From: Oxalobacteraceae bacterium OM1
GTDB taxonomy: Bacteria > Pseudomonadota > Gammaproteobacteria > Burkholderiales > Burkholderiaceae_D
Direction of reading: 5' to 3'
NCBI GenBank assembly: GCA_004570315.1
Contig: SPQI01000347.1
Location: 1 to 45,972, forward strand
DNA: 45,972 nt
Shown piece after piece: positions 9,821-18,067 of the stretch (its first letter is position 1; every line of letters starts with the position of its first letter). Position numbers and translations under genes: made by a program. The notes beneath the pieces are model-generated. The model made no database searches. It had not been told where the DNA came from and saw only the letters and a list, made by a program, of their open reading frames with translations.

Positions 9821-10131
9821 GGGTCGCTCCCCTAAAATGTGGCTTATTGCGTGAACGCACCACTTATTTACCTGTCGAAATACTGGATACTTCCCACCCG
9901 ACTGCTAAAATTCTGTTTAAAAACCGGTATTTAGGTGACATATATCCATTGTTACATTAAATCCTAGCAACAAGGTTCGGACGCTGTAAAGGGATTTCCT
10001 GAGGGGAACATGCAACTCCGTTGCCAATTGCCCACGTTGCCGAAAGCAAAATATTAGCATCTTGGAAATATGCCGTCGAATTGCCGGCCGGTATAATTTC
10101 CCTGTTCACCCACCTCCCACCGCCTCCCCGC
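9821..10131. promoter_or_regulatory. Divergent pilM / mrcA intergenic region
   Basis: A 311-base AT-rich gap between divergent genes, so both the pil operon and mrcA must start here. On the plus strand a perfect TATAAT lies at 10092-10097, about 35 nt before the mrcA ATG, without a clear -35 partner. On the minus strand several AT-rich tracts (around 9900-9960) could serve pilM but I cannot choose one. No open frame here looks like a gene. Confidence 0.5.
10092..10097 (+). promoter_or_regulatory. Candidate -10 box for mrcA
   Basis: Exact TATAAT placed so that transcription would begin near 10104, upstream of the mrcA ATG at 10132. No good -35 hexamer is found at 16-18 bp spacing. A start near 10104 would exclude the TTG-initiated N-terminal extension that begins at 10021. 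Confidence 0.4.
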
Positions 10132-12486
10132 ATGCGTACTGAAAACTCCCCGGGCGACTCGTCTTCCGCCACGCCCCGGCCCCCGTCTCCCCGCTCTGCG
10201 GCGGCCCGCATCGTCCTCGCCCTGGTCGGCGGCACGCTCGGGCTGGTGCTGGCGGGCGCGCTCGTCATCGCATTTGCGCTGGCGCTGGCCTACCCCAATC
10301 TGCCGCAGCTGGACGCGCTGACCGACTACCGGCCCAAGATTCCGCTGCGAATCTTCTCCGCCGATAACGTGCTGATCGGCGAATTCGGCGAGGAACGCCG
10401 GAACGTGGTCCGCATCAAGGACGTGCCGGAGGTGATGAAGAAGGCGGTGCTGGCGATCGAGGACGACCGTTTCTACGAGCACGGCGGCGTCGATTACGTC
10501 GGCATCCTGCGCGCGGCACTGCACAATGCGACTGGCGGCGCCAAACAGGGCGCGTCCACCATCACACAGCAGGTCGCCCGCAACTTCTTCCTGTCCAGCG
10601 AGCAGACGCTCAAGCGCAAGCTCTATGAAATCCTGATGGCCTGGAAGATCGAGCAGAACCTGACCAAGGACCAGATCCTCGAGGTGTACATGAACCAGAT
10701 TTATCTGGGTCAGCGCGCCTACGGTTTCGCCTCCGCTGCGCAGATCTATTTCGGCAAGCCGCTCAAGGACATCACCGCCGCCGAGGCCGCGATGCTGGCC
10801 GGCCTGCCCAAAGCGCCTTCGGCCTATAACCCGGTGGCCAATCCCAAGCGGGCGAAGGTGCGCCAGCAGTACATCCTGGAGCGGATGGCCCGCCTGGGCT
10901 ATCTCACCGACGCGGAATACGAGGCGGCCAAGAATCAGCCGCTCAAGATCAAGACCGATACCAACGAGTTCGGCCTGCATGCCGAATATGTGGCCGAGAT
11001 GACCCGGCAGCTGGTGTACGAACAGTTCAAGGACGACACCTACACGCGCGGCATCAACGTCTACACCACCATCACCAAGGCCGACCAGGATGCCGCCTAC
11101 CTCGCGTTGCGCCGCGGCGTGATGGATTACGAGAAGCGCCACGGCTACCGCGGCCCGGAAGGCTACATGGAGATCCCGTCCGCGAAAGACGAGGCGGAAG
11201 ACGCGATCGAAGTTGAATTGGCCGAACATCCGGACAGCGACGACATCGTAGCCGCGGTCGTGCTCGAAGCCTCGCCCAAGCTGGTGAAGGCGGTGCTGTC
11301 TTCCGGCGAAGAGATCGAGATCACCGGTCCGGGCCTGTCCTTCGCGACCAATCTGCTGAGCGACAAGGCGCCGCCAAACCGCAAGGTCAAGCGCGGGGCA
11401 ATCGTTCGCGTCATGCAGGAAAACCATGCCTGGACCATCACGCAGATGCCGGAAGTGGAATCCGCCTTCGTCGCGGCCAACACCGCCGACGGTTCGATCC
11501 GCGCGCTGGTCGGCGGCTTCGATTTCAACCGCAACAAGTTCAATCACGTGACGCAGGCGTGGCGCCAGCCGGGCTCCTCGTTCAAGCCGTTCATCTACTC
11601 GGCTTCGCTCGAAAAGGGCCTGTCGCCGTCGACCATCATCAACGACTCGCCGATCAGCTTCGACGCCGGCCAGACCGGCGGCCAGGCGTGGGAGCCGAAG
11701 AACTACGACGGCAAATATGAAGGTCCGATGCCGATGCGCCGCGGCCTGACGCTGTCGAAGAACATGATTTCGATCCGCATCCTGCACAAGATCGGCGCGA
11801 AATACGGCCAGGAATACGCCACCCGCTTCGGCTTCGATGCCGACAAGAACCCGCCCTACCTCACTCTGGCCCTCGGCGCCGGCGCGGTGACGCCGCTGCA
11901 GATGGTGGGTGCCTACGCGGTCTTCGCGAACGGCGGCTACAAGGTGAGCCCGTACATCATCTCGAAGATCACCGACGCCAGCGGCAAGACGCTCTCCGAA
12001 GTGGTGCCGGACAAGGCCGGCGACGAGAACATCCGCGTGATTGACGAGCGCAATGCCTTCCTGATGGACAGCATGCTGAAGGACGTGGTCCGCAAGGGCA
12101 CGGCGGCGAAAGCCGGCCAGATCCTGAAGCGTCCGGATCTCGCCGGCAAGACCGGTACAACCAATGACTCGGTTGACGCCTGGTTCGCGGGCTACCAGCC
12201 GCGCATCGTGGGCATCGCCTGGATCGGTTTCGACCAGCCCAAGAACCTCGGCAATCGCGAGACCGGCGGCGGCCTGGCGCTGCCGATCTGGGTCAACTAC
12301 ATGCAGAAGGCGTTGAAGGACGTGCCGGTGGAAGAACGGTCGGTCCCCGAAGGAATCATCCAGGCCAACGGCGACTACTACTATGCCGAGAACCCGCCTG
12401 GCACCGGGGTGCGCAGCCTCGGCATGGGCGATCGCCCGCCAGAGGAAGAAAGCCACCGCGACGAGGTCAAGAACGAGCTGTTCTGA
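10132..12486 (+). CDS. mrcA: Penicillin-binding protein 1A (bifunctional class A PBP)
   Basis: 784-residue peptidoglycan synthase with glycosyltransferase and transpeptidase activity, anchored in the inner membrane. A membrane helix spans about residues 20-46. The GT51 domain follows, with catalytic Glu110 in AIEDDRFYEHGG and the GASTITQQVARNFF motif. An OB-like insert comes next, then the transpeptidase with Ser482 in SSFK (482-485), SKN at 542-544 and KTG at 673-675. All catalytic motifs are intact. The ATG at 10132 was preferred over a TTG 111 nt upstream, because that extension overlaps the candidate -10 box and looks non-coding. mrcA divergent from pilM is a classic proteobacterial arrangement. 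A terminator follows at 12505. Confidence 0.96.
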   Translation: MRTENSPGDSSSATPRPPSPRSAAARIVLALVGGTLGLVLAGALVIAFALALAYPNLPQLDALTDYRPKIPLRIFSADNVLIGEFGEERRNVVRIKDVPEVMKKAVLAIEDDRFYEHGGVDYVGILRAALHNATGGAKQGASTITQQVARNFFLSSEQTLKRKLYEILMAWKIEQNLTKDQILEVYMNQIYLGQRAYGFASAAQIYFGKPLKDITAAEAAMLAGLPKAPSAYNPVANPKRAKVRQQYILERMARLGYLTDAEYEAAKNQPLKIKTDTNEFGLHAEYVAEMTRQLVYEQFKDDTYTRGINVYTTITKADQDAAYLALRRGVMDYEKRHGYRGPEGYMEIPSAKDEAEDAIEVELAEHPDSDDIVAAVVLEASPKLVKAVLSSGEEIEITGPGLSFATNLLSDKAPPNRKVKRGAIVRVMQENHAWTITQMPEVESAFVAANTADGSIRALVGGFDFNRNKFNHVTQAWRQPGSSFKPFIYSASLEKGLSPSTIINDSPISFDAGQTGGQAWEPKNYDGKYEGPMPMRRGLTLSKNMISIRILHKIGAKYGQEYATRFGFDADKNPPYLTLALGAGAVTPLQMVGAYAVFANGGYKVSPYIISKITDASGKTLSEVVPDKAGDENIRVIDERNAFLMDSMLKDVVRKGTAAKAGQILKRPDLAGKTGTTNDSVDAWFAGYQPRIVGIAWIGFDQPKNLGNRETGGGLALPIWVNYMQKALKDVPVEERSVPEGIIQANGDYYYAENPPGTGVRSLGMGDRPPEEESHRDEVKNELF

Positions 12487-12504
12487 CCGCGGCAGCCGGA
12501 AAAT

Positions 12505-12532
12505 GCCGAAGCGCCACGCTTCGGCTTTTTTT
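12505..12532 (+). terminator. Rho-independent terminator of mrcA
   Basis: Perfect 9-bp stem GCCGAAGCG / CGCTTCGGC with a 3-nt loop, followed by seven T. It lies 19 nt after the mrcA stop and its T run touches the stop codon of convergent cyaY. Confidence 0.9.
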
Positions 12533-12863
12533 ATTGGGCGAGCGACACCGCCACGCCACCCTGTTCGCTAACCAGCCGCGACAGCGCAGCAAACAGTTCG
12601 CTGCCGTCGCGGGTGTTGACCCAGGCATCGCCTTCGCGCCGGTAGTGGAAGCCACCGGAGCGCGCGGCGACCCAGATTTCCTGCATCGGCGCCTGGCTGT
12701 TGACGATGATCTTGGAGCCGTTGTCGACGAATTCGATGTCGAGCACGTTGCCGCTGCGGGCGCATTCAATGTCGATGTCGCCCTCGTCGGCCAGGCGCGT
12801 GAGAGCGCTTTCGATAGTGCCGAGCGTGGCGTCGGCCAGGGCCAGGAATTCGGTTTCGGTCAT
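12531..12863 (-). CDS. cyaY: Frataxin-like iron donor CyaY
   Basis: 110-residue bacterial frataxin that binds iron and modulates Fe-S cluster assembly on IscS/IscU. It has the acidic N-terminal helix (ESALTRLADEGDIDIECARS), then the beta-sheet core with SKIIVNSQAPMQEIWVAARSGGFHY and a final helix (GSELFAALSRLVSEQGG). Length and motif match the family. It is divergent from lptM-lysA with only a short gap, and convergent with mrcA. Confidence 0.95.
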   Translation of the reverse strand: MTETEFLALADATLGTIESALTRLADEGDIDIECARSGNVLDIEFVDNGSKIIVNSQAPMQEIWVAARSGGFHYRREGDAWVNTRDGSELFAALSRLVSEQGGVAVSLAQ

Positions 12864-12901
12864 GCTACACTCCGATGAGATTGGATCCTGCCATTTTAAT
12901 C

Positions 12902-13075
12902 GTGAAGCCCTCTTCCCATTCGCCCGCCGGCTGCGTCGCCGTCTGCGTCACCGTCGCTCTCGCATTGCTCGCGGGCTGCGGCCAGAAGGGACCGCTCTAC
13001 CTGCCGGCCAAGCCGGCGCCCGCCGCCCAGACGCCGGCCACGCCGCCGGCCCCGGAAGCACCTGCCTCGAAGTAA
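12902..13075 (+). CDS. lptM: LptM/LppL-type small lipoprotein
   Basis: Small lipoprotein with the family signature LAGCGQKGPLYLP: a hydrophobic signal segment ends at the lipidated Cys of LAGC, followed by GQKGPLYLP and a Pro/Ala-rich tail. In Escherichia coli LptM assists maturation of the LPS translocon LptDE. That role here is by family. I prefer the GTG at 12902 (57 residues, signal peptide of normal length) over the in-frame ATG at 12875 (66 residues). The ATG lies only 11 nt from the divergent cyaY start and close to a candidate extended -10 element (TGCTACACT, 12863-12871), which would put it at or before the transcription start. lysA follows after 4 nt, the usual context for this gene. 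Confidence 0.85.
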   Translation: MKPSSHSPAGCVAVCVTVALALLAGCGQKGPLYLPAKPAPAAQTPATPPAPEAPASK

Positions 13076-13079
13076 GCTT

Positions 13080-14363
13080 ATGTCGCATTTCTCTTATCGC
13101 AACGGCGTGCTCTGCGCCGAGAATCTTCCCTTGTCCGACGTCGCCGAGCGCTTCGGCAGCCCGACCTATGTCTATTCGAAAGCAGCATTGACGGAAAACT
13201 TCGCTGCCTATGCCGACGCCTGCAAACGCGCCGGCCACGGCGACAACCAGGCGCTGGTCTGCTATGCGGTCAAGGCGAACAGCAACATCGCAGTGCTCAA
13301 CGTGCTGGCACGCCTCGGCGCCGGCTTCGACATCGTCTCCGGCGGCGAACTGCAGCGCGTGCTCGCCGCGGGCGGCAATCCGCGCAAGGTGCTGTTCTCG
13401 GGCGTCGGCAAGACGCGCGAGGAAATGCGCCTCGCGCTCGAGCACGACATCCTGTGCTTCAACATCGAATCCATCGACGAGCTCGACCGCCTCAACGAAG
13501 TGGCCGGCGCCATGGGCAAGATCGCGCCGATTTCTCTGCGCGTGAACCCGAACGTCGACGCCAAGACGCATCCCTACATCTCCACGGGTCTTCGCGAGAA
13601 CAAGTTCGGCATCGCCTACGAAGACGCGCTGCCGGCCTACCTGCGCGCGAAGTCGCTGCCGCACCTGCACATCACGGGCATCGATTGCCACATCGGTTCG
13701 CAGCTCCTCGACGACGCGCCGCTGCTCGAAGCGCTCGACCGCCTCATCGATCTCGCAGACCTTCTCGCGGCGGAAGGTATCGCGCTGCATCATCTCGACA
13801 TCGGCGGCGGCATCGGCATCGCGTACAACAACGATACGCCGGTCGCCATCGGCGACTACCTCGGCCGCGTATTCCAGCGCATCGATACCTGGCGCGCCGA
13901 ACGTTACGACGGCAAGCCTATCCAGATGTTGTGCGAGCCGGGCCGCTCCATCGTCGGCAATGCGGGCGTGCTGCTGACCAAGGTGGAATACCTGAAGCAC
14001 GGCGCGGAGAAGCACTTCGCCATCGTCGATGCAGCGATGAACGATCTCATGCGTCCTGCGATGTACGAAGCATGGCATGGCGTGCAGGCGGTCGCGCCGC
14101 GCAGCGAAGCGACGCAGGTCTACGATATCGTCGGGCCGGTCTGCGAATCCGGCGACTGGCTGGCCCGCGCGCGCGAACTGGCGCTGCACCCGGGCGACCT
14201 GCTGGCGATCATGTCGGCTGGCGCCTATGGCATGACGATGGCCTCCAACTACAACACCCGGGGCCGCGCGGCAGAAGTGATGGTCGACGGCGACCAGGCT
14301 TACCTGATCCGCAAGCGCGAGACGCCGGCCGAGCTGTTCGCGCTGGAATCCATCCTGCCCTGA
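13080..14363 (+). CDS. lysA: Diaminopimelate decarboxylase
   Basis: Last step of lysine biosynthesis: decarboxylates meso-diaminopimelate with PLP. The product is 427 residues with an alanine-racemase-type TIM barrel. The PLP lysine is Lys65 in CYAVKANSN. Other sites seen are HIGSQ, the phosphate-binding DIGGGIGI, the substrate-binding CEPGRSIVGNAG, and the catalytic Cys355 in GPVCESGD. The C-terminal beta domain has GAYGMTMASNYNTR. It begins 4 nt after lptM and probably shares its promoter. All active-site elements are intact. Confidence 0.97.
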   Translation: MSHFSYRNGVLCAENLPLSDVAERFGSPTYVYSKAALTENFAAYADACKRAGHGDNQALVCYAVKANSNIAVLNVLARLGAGFDIVSGGELQRVLAAGGNPRKVLFSGVGKTREEMRLALEHDILCFNIESIDELDRLNEVAGAMGKIAPISLRVNPNVDAKTHPYISTGLRENKFGIAYEDALPAYLRAKSLPHLHITGIDCHIGSQLLDDAPLLEALDRLIDLADLLAAEGIALHHLDIGGGIGIAYNNDTPVAIGDYLGRVFQRIDTWRAERYDGKPIQMLCEPGRSIVGNAGVLLTKVEYLKHGAEKHFAIVDAAMNDLMRPAMYEAWHGVQAVAPRSEATQVYDIVGPVCESGDWLARARELALHPGDLLAIMSAGAYGMTMASNYNTRGRAAEVMVDGDQAYLIRKRETPAELFALESILP

Positions 14364-14370
14364 CCGCCTC

Positions 14371-15120
14371 ATGCGCCGCGCCGCCGCATTCCTGGCCGCC
14401 GCCGTTCTCGGCGGCCTCGCCGGCGGCGCCTTCGGCGCGCACCCGCTGGTGACCGAGGACGCCTGGACACAAGATCCGGGCCGTCACCAACTTGAACTCA
14501 ACACCGACACCATCCGCGACATCGACGGCCCTGACCGCATCGCCGGCGCGACGCTGACGTACGGCTGGCGCGAGGGCCTCGACCTGTTCACTTCCCTGCC
14601 GCTGGGACTGTCGTCACCGCGCGGTTGGGGCGATGCCTCGGTCGGCGTCAAATGGCAATTCGCCAAGCGCGACGCCTTCACCTTCGCATTGAAACCGGAA
14701 TTATTTCTGCCGACCGGCAGTGAAATGAAGGCCTTGGGCACCGGCAATCCAAGCATCGGCGTGACGCTCGTCTCCAGTGCCGTACTGGACCGCTGGCAGT
14801 GGCACGCCAATGTGGCAGCGAACATCAACCGCTATCGGCGCGAAGAAGACCGTGCGCGATTCCGCAATGTCATTTGGCGGGTGTCGAGCGCCGTGGAATA
14901 TGCGCTGACGGAGAAGCTGCAATGGCTGCTCGATGCCGGGCTGTCGCATTCGCAGGAGGCGGAGGTGACGCGCCTGCCGATGCATCTGGTCACCGGCTTC
15001 ATCTATTCACCGAATTCCGATCTCGACCTCGATGCCGGCCTGCGTCTGAACCGCCGTTGCGGCGACTGCGGCACACTCGGCACGCGTCAATTCGGCGTCG
15101 GCCTCACTTGGCGGTTCTGA
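14371..15120 (+). CDS. Outer-membrane beta-barrel protein (phenol MetA-type family)
   Basis: 249-residue exported protein. The first 23 residues form a signal peptide (MRRAAAFLAAAVLGGLAGGAFGA). The rest alternates polar and aromatic/hydrophobic residues in short strands (QLELNTDTIRDIDG, LTYGWREGLDLFTSLPLGL, QFGVGLTWRF) and ends in Phe, as outer-membrane barrels do. The pattern, including HPLVTEDAWTQDPGRHQLEL near the start, resembles the group annotated as putative MetA-pathway transporters. The substrate is unknown and phenol is not implied. It starts 7 nt after lysA and may be co-transcribed. Its last 34 nt overlap the 3' end of convergent msrQ. Confidence 0.75.
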   Translation: MRRAAAFLAAAVLGGLAGGAFGAHPLVTEDAWTQDPGRHQLELNTDTIRDIDGPDRIAGATLTYGWREGLDLFTSLPLGLSSPRGWGDASVGVKWQFAKRDAFTFALKPELFLPTGSEMKALGTGNPSIGVTLVSSAVLDRWQWHANVAANINRYRREEDRARFRNVIWRVSSAVEYALTEKLQWLLDAGLSHSQEAEVTRLPMHLVTGFIYSPNSDLDLDAGLRLNRRCGDCGTLGTRQFGVGLTWRF

Positions 15121-15731
15121 GCGCGCGGCTGAGCGAACCACGACCAGTAGGCGCGCGCCGCCAGCAGCACCAGCACGACGGTGCCGAACACGATGGGCTG
15201 CTCGAAATCGTGCTTGCCCGCCTTCATCCACCAGTAATGCAGGATGCCCAGCGGCGCAATCACATAGACCAGCCGATGCAGCCATTGCCAGCGCTTGCCG
15301 CCGAGGCGGCGCACCATCGCATTGGTGCTCGTCACGGCCAGCGGAATCAGCAGCACGAAGGCCGCGAAGCCGACGGTGATGAATGGCCGCTTGACCACGT
15401 CCTTGAGCATTTCGTCGATGTCGAAGAAATGGTCGAACCAGAGGAAGGTCGTGAAGTGCAGCGCGGCGTAAAAGAAAGCGAACAGGCCGAGCATGCGGCG
15501 CAGCTTGATGAGCCAGTTCCACTTCGACAGCCGGCGCAGCGGCGTGACGCCGAGCGTGATGCACAGGAGGTACAGCGTCCAGTCGCCTGTGTTGCGGGTG
15601 ATGAACTCGATCGGGTTCGCGCCGAGCTTATCGGTGAAGGCGAACAGCACGAGACGCGCGAACGGCAACAGCGCGGCGAGAAACACGAGAGACTTGACCG
15701 TCGTCAGCTGACGAGGAGAAGGATTCCACAT
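15087..15731 (-). CDS. msrQ: MsrQ, haem-binding membrane subunit of the methionine sulfoxide reductase system
   Basis: 214-residue polytopic haem b protein that passes electrons from the respiratory chain (or a flavin reductase) to periplasmic MsrP. About six membrane helices are seen, with candidate haem ligands in AALHFTTFLWFDHFF, WQWLHRLVYV and GILHYWW. This is the ferric-reductase-like transmembrane fold of the YedZ family. The gene follows msrP by 54 nt on the same strand, the standard msrPQ order. The C-terminal Arg/Pro/Asn tail is encoded opposite the end of the outer-membrane protein gene. Confidence 0.94.
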   Translation of the reverse strand: MWNPSPRQLTTVKSLVFLAALLPFARLVLFAFTDKLGANPIEFITRNTGDWTLYLLCITLGVTPLRRLSKWNWLIKLRRMLGLFAFFYAALHFTTFLWFDHFFDIDEMLKDVVKRPFITVGFAAFVLLIPLAVTSTNAMVRRLGGKRWQWLHRLVYVIAPLGILHYWWMKAGKHDFEQPIVFGTVVLVLLAARAYWSWFAQPRAQNRQVRPTPN

Positions 15732-15785
15732 CGGAGCACCTGAAGAGAAACGGCGCAGCGGCTGCCGCGCCCAAGACCGTATACG

Positions 15786-16766
<981 letters not shown>

Positions 16767-16857
16767 GGCGGCTCCGGTGATTGAGATTGCTGCTTGGTCA
16801 GCTGGCGATGCAGAAACCTTACACCAATTTCACCGGAGCCTCAGGGAGCGGCTCGAT

Positions 16858-18027
16858 TCAGAGCGCGCCGTAGGAATGCAGGCCGGAGAGGAACATGTTC
16901 ACGCCGAGGAAGGCGAAGGTCGTCACCAGCAGGCCGACCAGCGCCCACCACGCCGCGACCTGCCCGCGCAGGCCTTTCATCAGGCGCATATGCAGCCACG
17001 CGGCGTAGTTGAGCCAGACGATCAGCGCCCAGGTTTCCTTCGGGTCCCAGGACCAGTAGCCGCCCCAGGCCTCGGCTGCCCACAACGCGCCGAGGATGGT
17101 GGCGATGGTGAAGAAGGCAAAGCCGACGGCGATGGCCTTGTACATCACGTCGTCCAGCAACTCCAGCGACGGCAGGCGGTCGGCGAGGACGCCCTTGCTC
17201 TTGAGCAGGTAGGCCACCGACACCATGGCCGCCAGCGAGAAGGTGCCGTAGCCGATGAAGTTGGCCGGCACATGGATCTTCATCCACCAGCTCTGCAGCG
17301 CCGGCACCAGCGGCTGGATTTCCGCGGCCTCGCGGCTCACCGTGTACCAGAGCAGGAAGCCGACGGCCGCCGAGATTACCAACAGCACGAACGGGCCGAG
17401 CTGGCGGGTGGCGTAGCGTTGTTCGTAGTAGAGGTAGAACAAGGCGGTGATCAGCGAGAACAGCACGAAGACTTCGTACAGGTTCGAGATCGGGATGTGG
17501 CCGATGTCCGCGCCGATCAGGTAGGACTCGTACCAGCGCACCAGCATGCCGGTGAAGCCCAGGATGACGGCCGCCCAGCACAGCTTGCTGGCGAGCGCGC
17601 CACCGGTCGGTGCCTTCAGCACGAAGCCGCCCCAGTAGAACAGCGTCGACAGGAAGAACAGCGTGCTCATCCACAGGATGGCGGACTGGCTGGAAAGGAA
17701 GTACTTCAGGAAGAACTTCTGGTTGGCGGCGTCGAGCGTGCCGCCGTAGAGCGCGATGGCCGAGAGCGCCAACACGGCGAGCAGCGCCATCACCCAGCGC
17801 ACCGGCTTCCATTGCCAGCCAAGCCAGGCAAAGGTCGGTGCCGACATCAGCAGGATGCCTTTTTCATACGCATCCATGTAGGCGCCGTACCGGTTGAATG
17901 CGAACAACACGCCTGCGAGCAGCGCGGCCGCATAGAGCCAGTCGATGGCCGACAGGCGCTTGAAGAAGCCGGCCGGCGGGGTATAGGTCGGGGCCTGGGT
18001 GGCGTGGGGGGCTTGGGTCAGTTCCAT
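16858..18027 (-). CDS. ccsB: System II cytochrome c biogenesis protein, WWD haem handler (CcsB/ResC type)
   Basis: 389-residue polytopic membrane protein that, with ResB, exports haem and attaches it to apocytochromes c. The tryptophan-rich WWD signature ALWAAEAWGGYWSWDPKE lies near residues 315-332, between membrane helices, with conserved His residues on either side (for example KIHVPANFIGYG and WLHMRL). The ATG at 18027 has AGGAG eight bases upstream. A frame starting 33 nt further upstream lacks this. It follows resB by 40 nt in the same direction. Some authors call this protein CcsA, and naming varies between clades. Confidence 0.93.
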   Translation of the reverse strand: MELTQAPHATQAPTYTPPAGFFKRLSAIDWLYAAALLAGVLFAFNRYGAYMDAYEKGILLMSAPTFAWLGWQWKPVRWVMALLAVLALSAIALYGGTLDAANQKFFLKYFLSSQSAILWMSTLFFLSTLFYWGGFVLKAPTGGALASKLCWAAVILGFTGMLVRWYESYLIGADIGHIPISNLYEVFVLFSLITALFYLYYEQRYATRQLGPFVLLVISAAVGFLLWYTVSREAAEIQPLVPALQSWWMKIHVPANFIGYGTFSLAAMVSVAYLLKSKGVLADRLPSLELLDDVMYKAIAVGFAFFTIATILGALWAAEAWGGYWSWDPKETWALIVWLNYAAWLHMRLMKGLRGQVAAWWALVGLLVTTFAFLGVNMFLSGLHSYGAL

Positions 18028-18067
18028 CGTGATTCTCCTGCGCCGCGTCGGGCGGCACATGACAAGC

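Noticed and set aside
10021-10131. TTG-initiated extension of PBP1A
   Set aside because: It overlaps the candidate -10 box and adds non-conserved residues before the membrane anchor.
10054-12456. 800-codon open frame antisense to mrcA
   Set aside because: It mirrors the codon periodicity of a GC-rich gene, has His/Arg/Val/Leu-biased composition and no domain, while mrcA carries all catalytic motifs.
12948-14372. 474-codon frame antisense to lysA
   Set aside because: No homology-like motif; lysA has an intact active site on the other strand.
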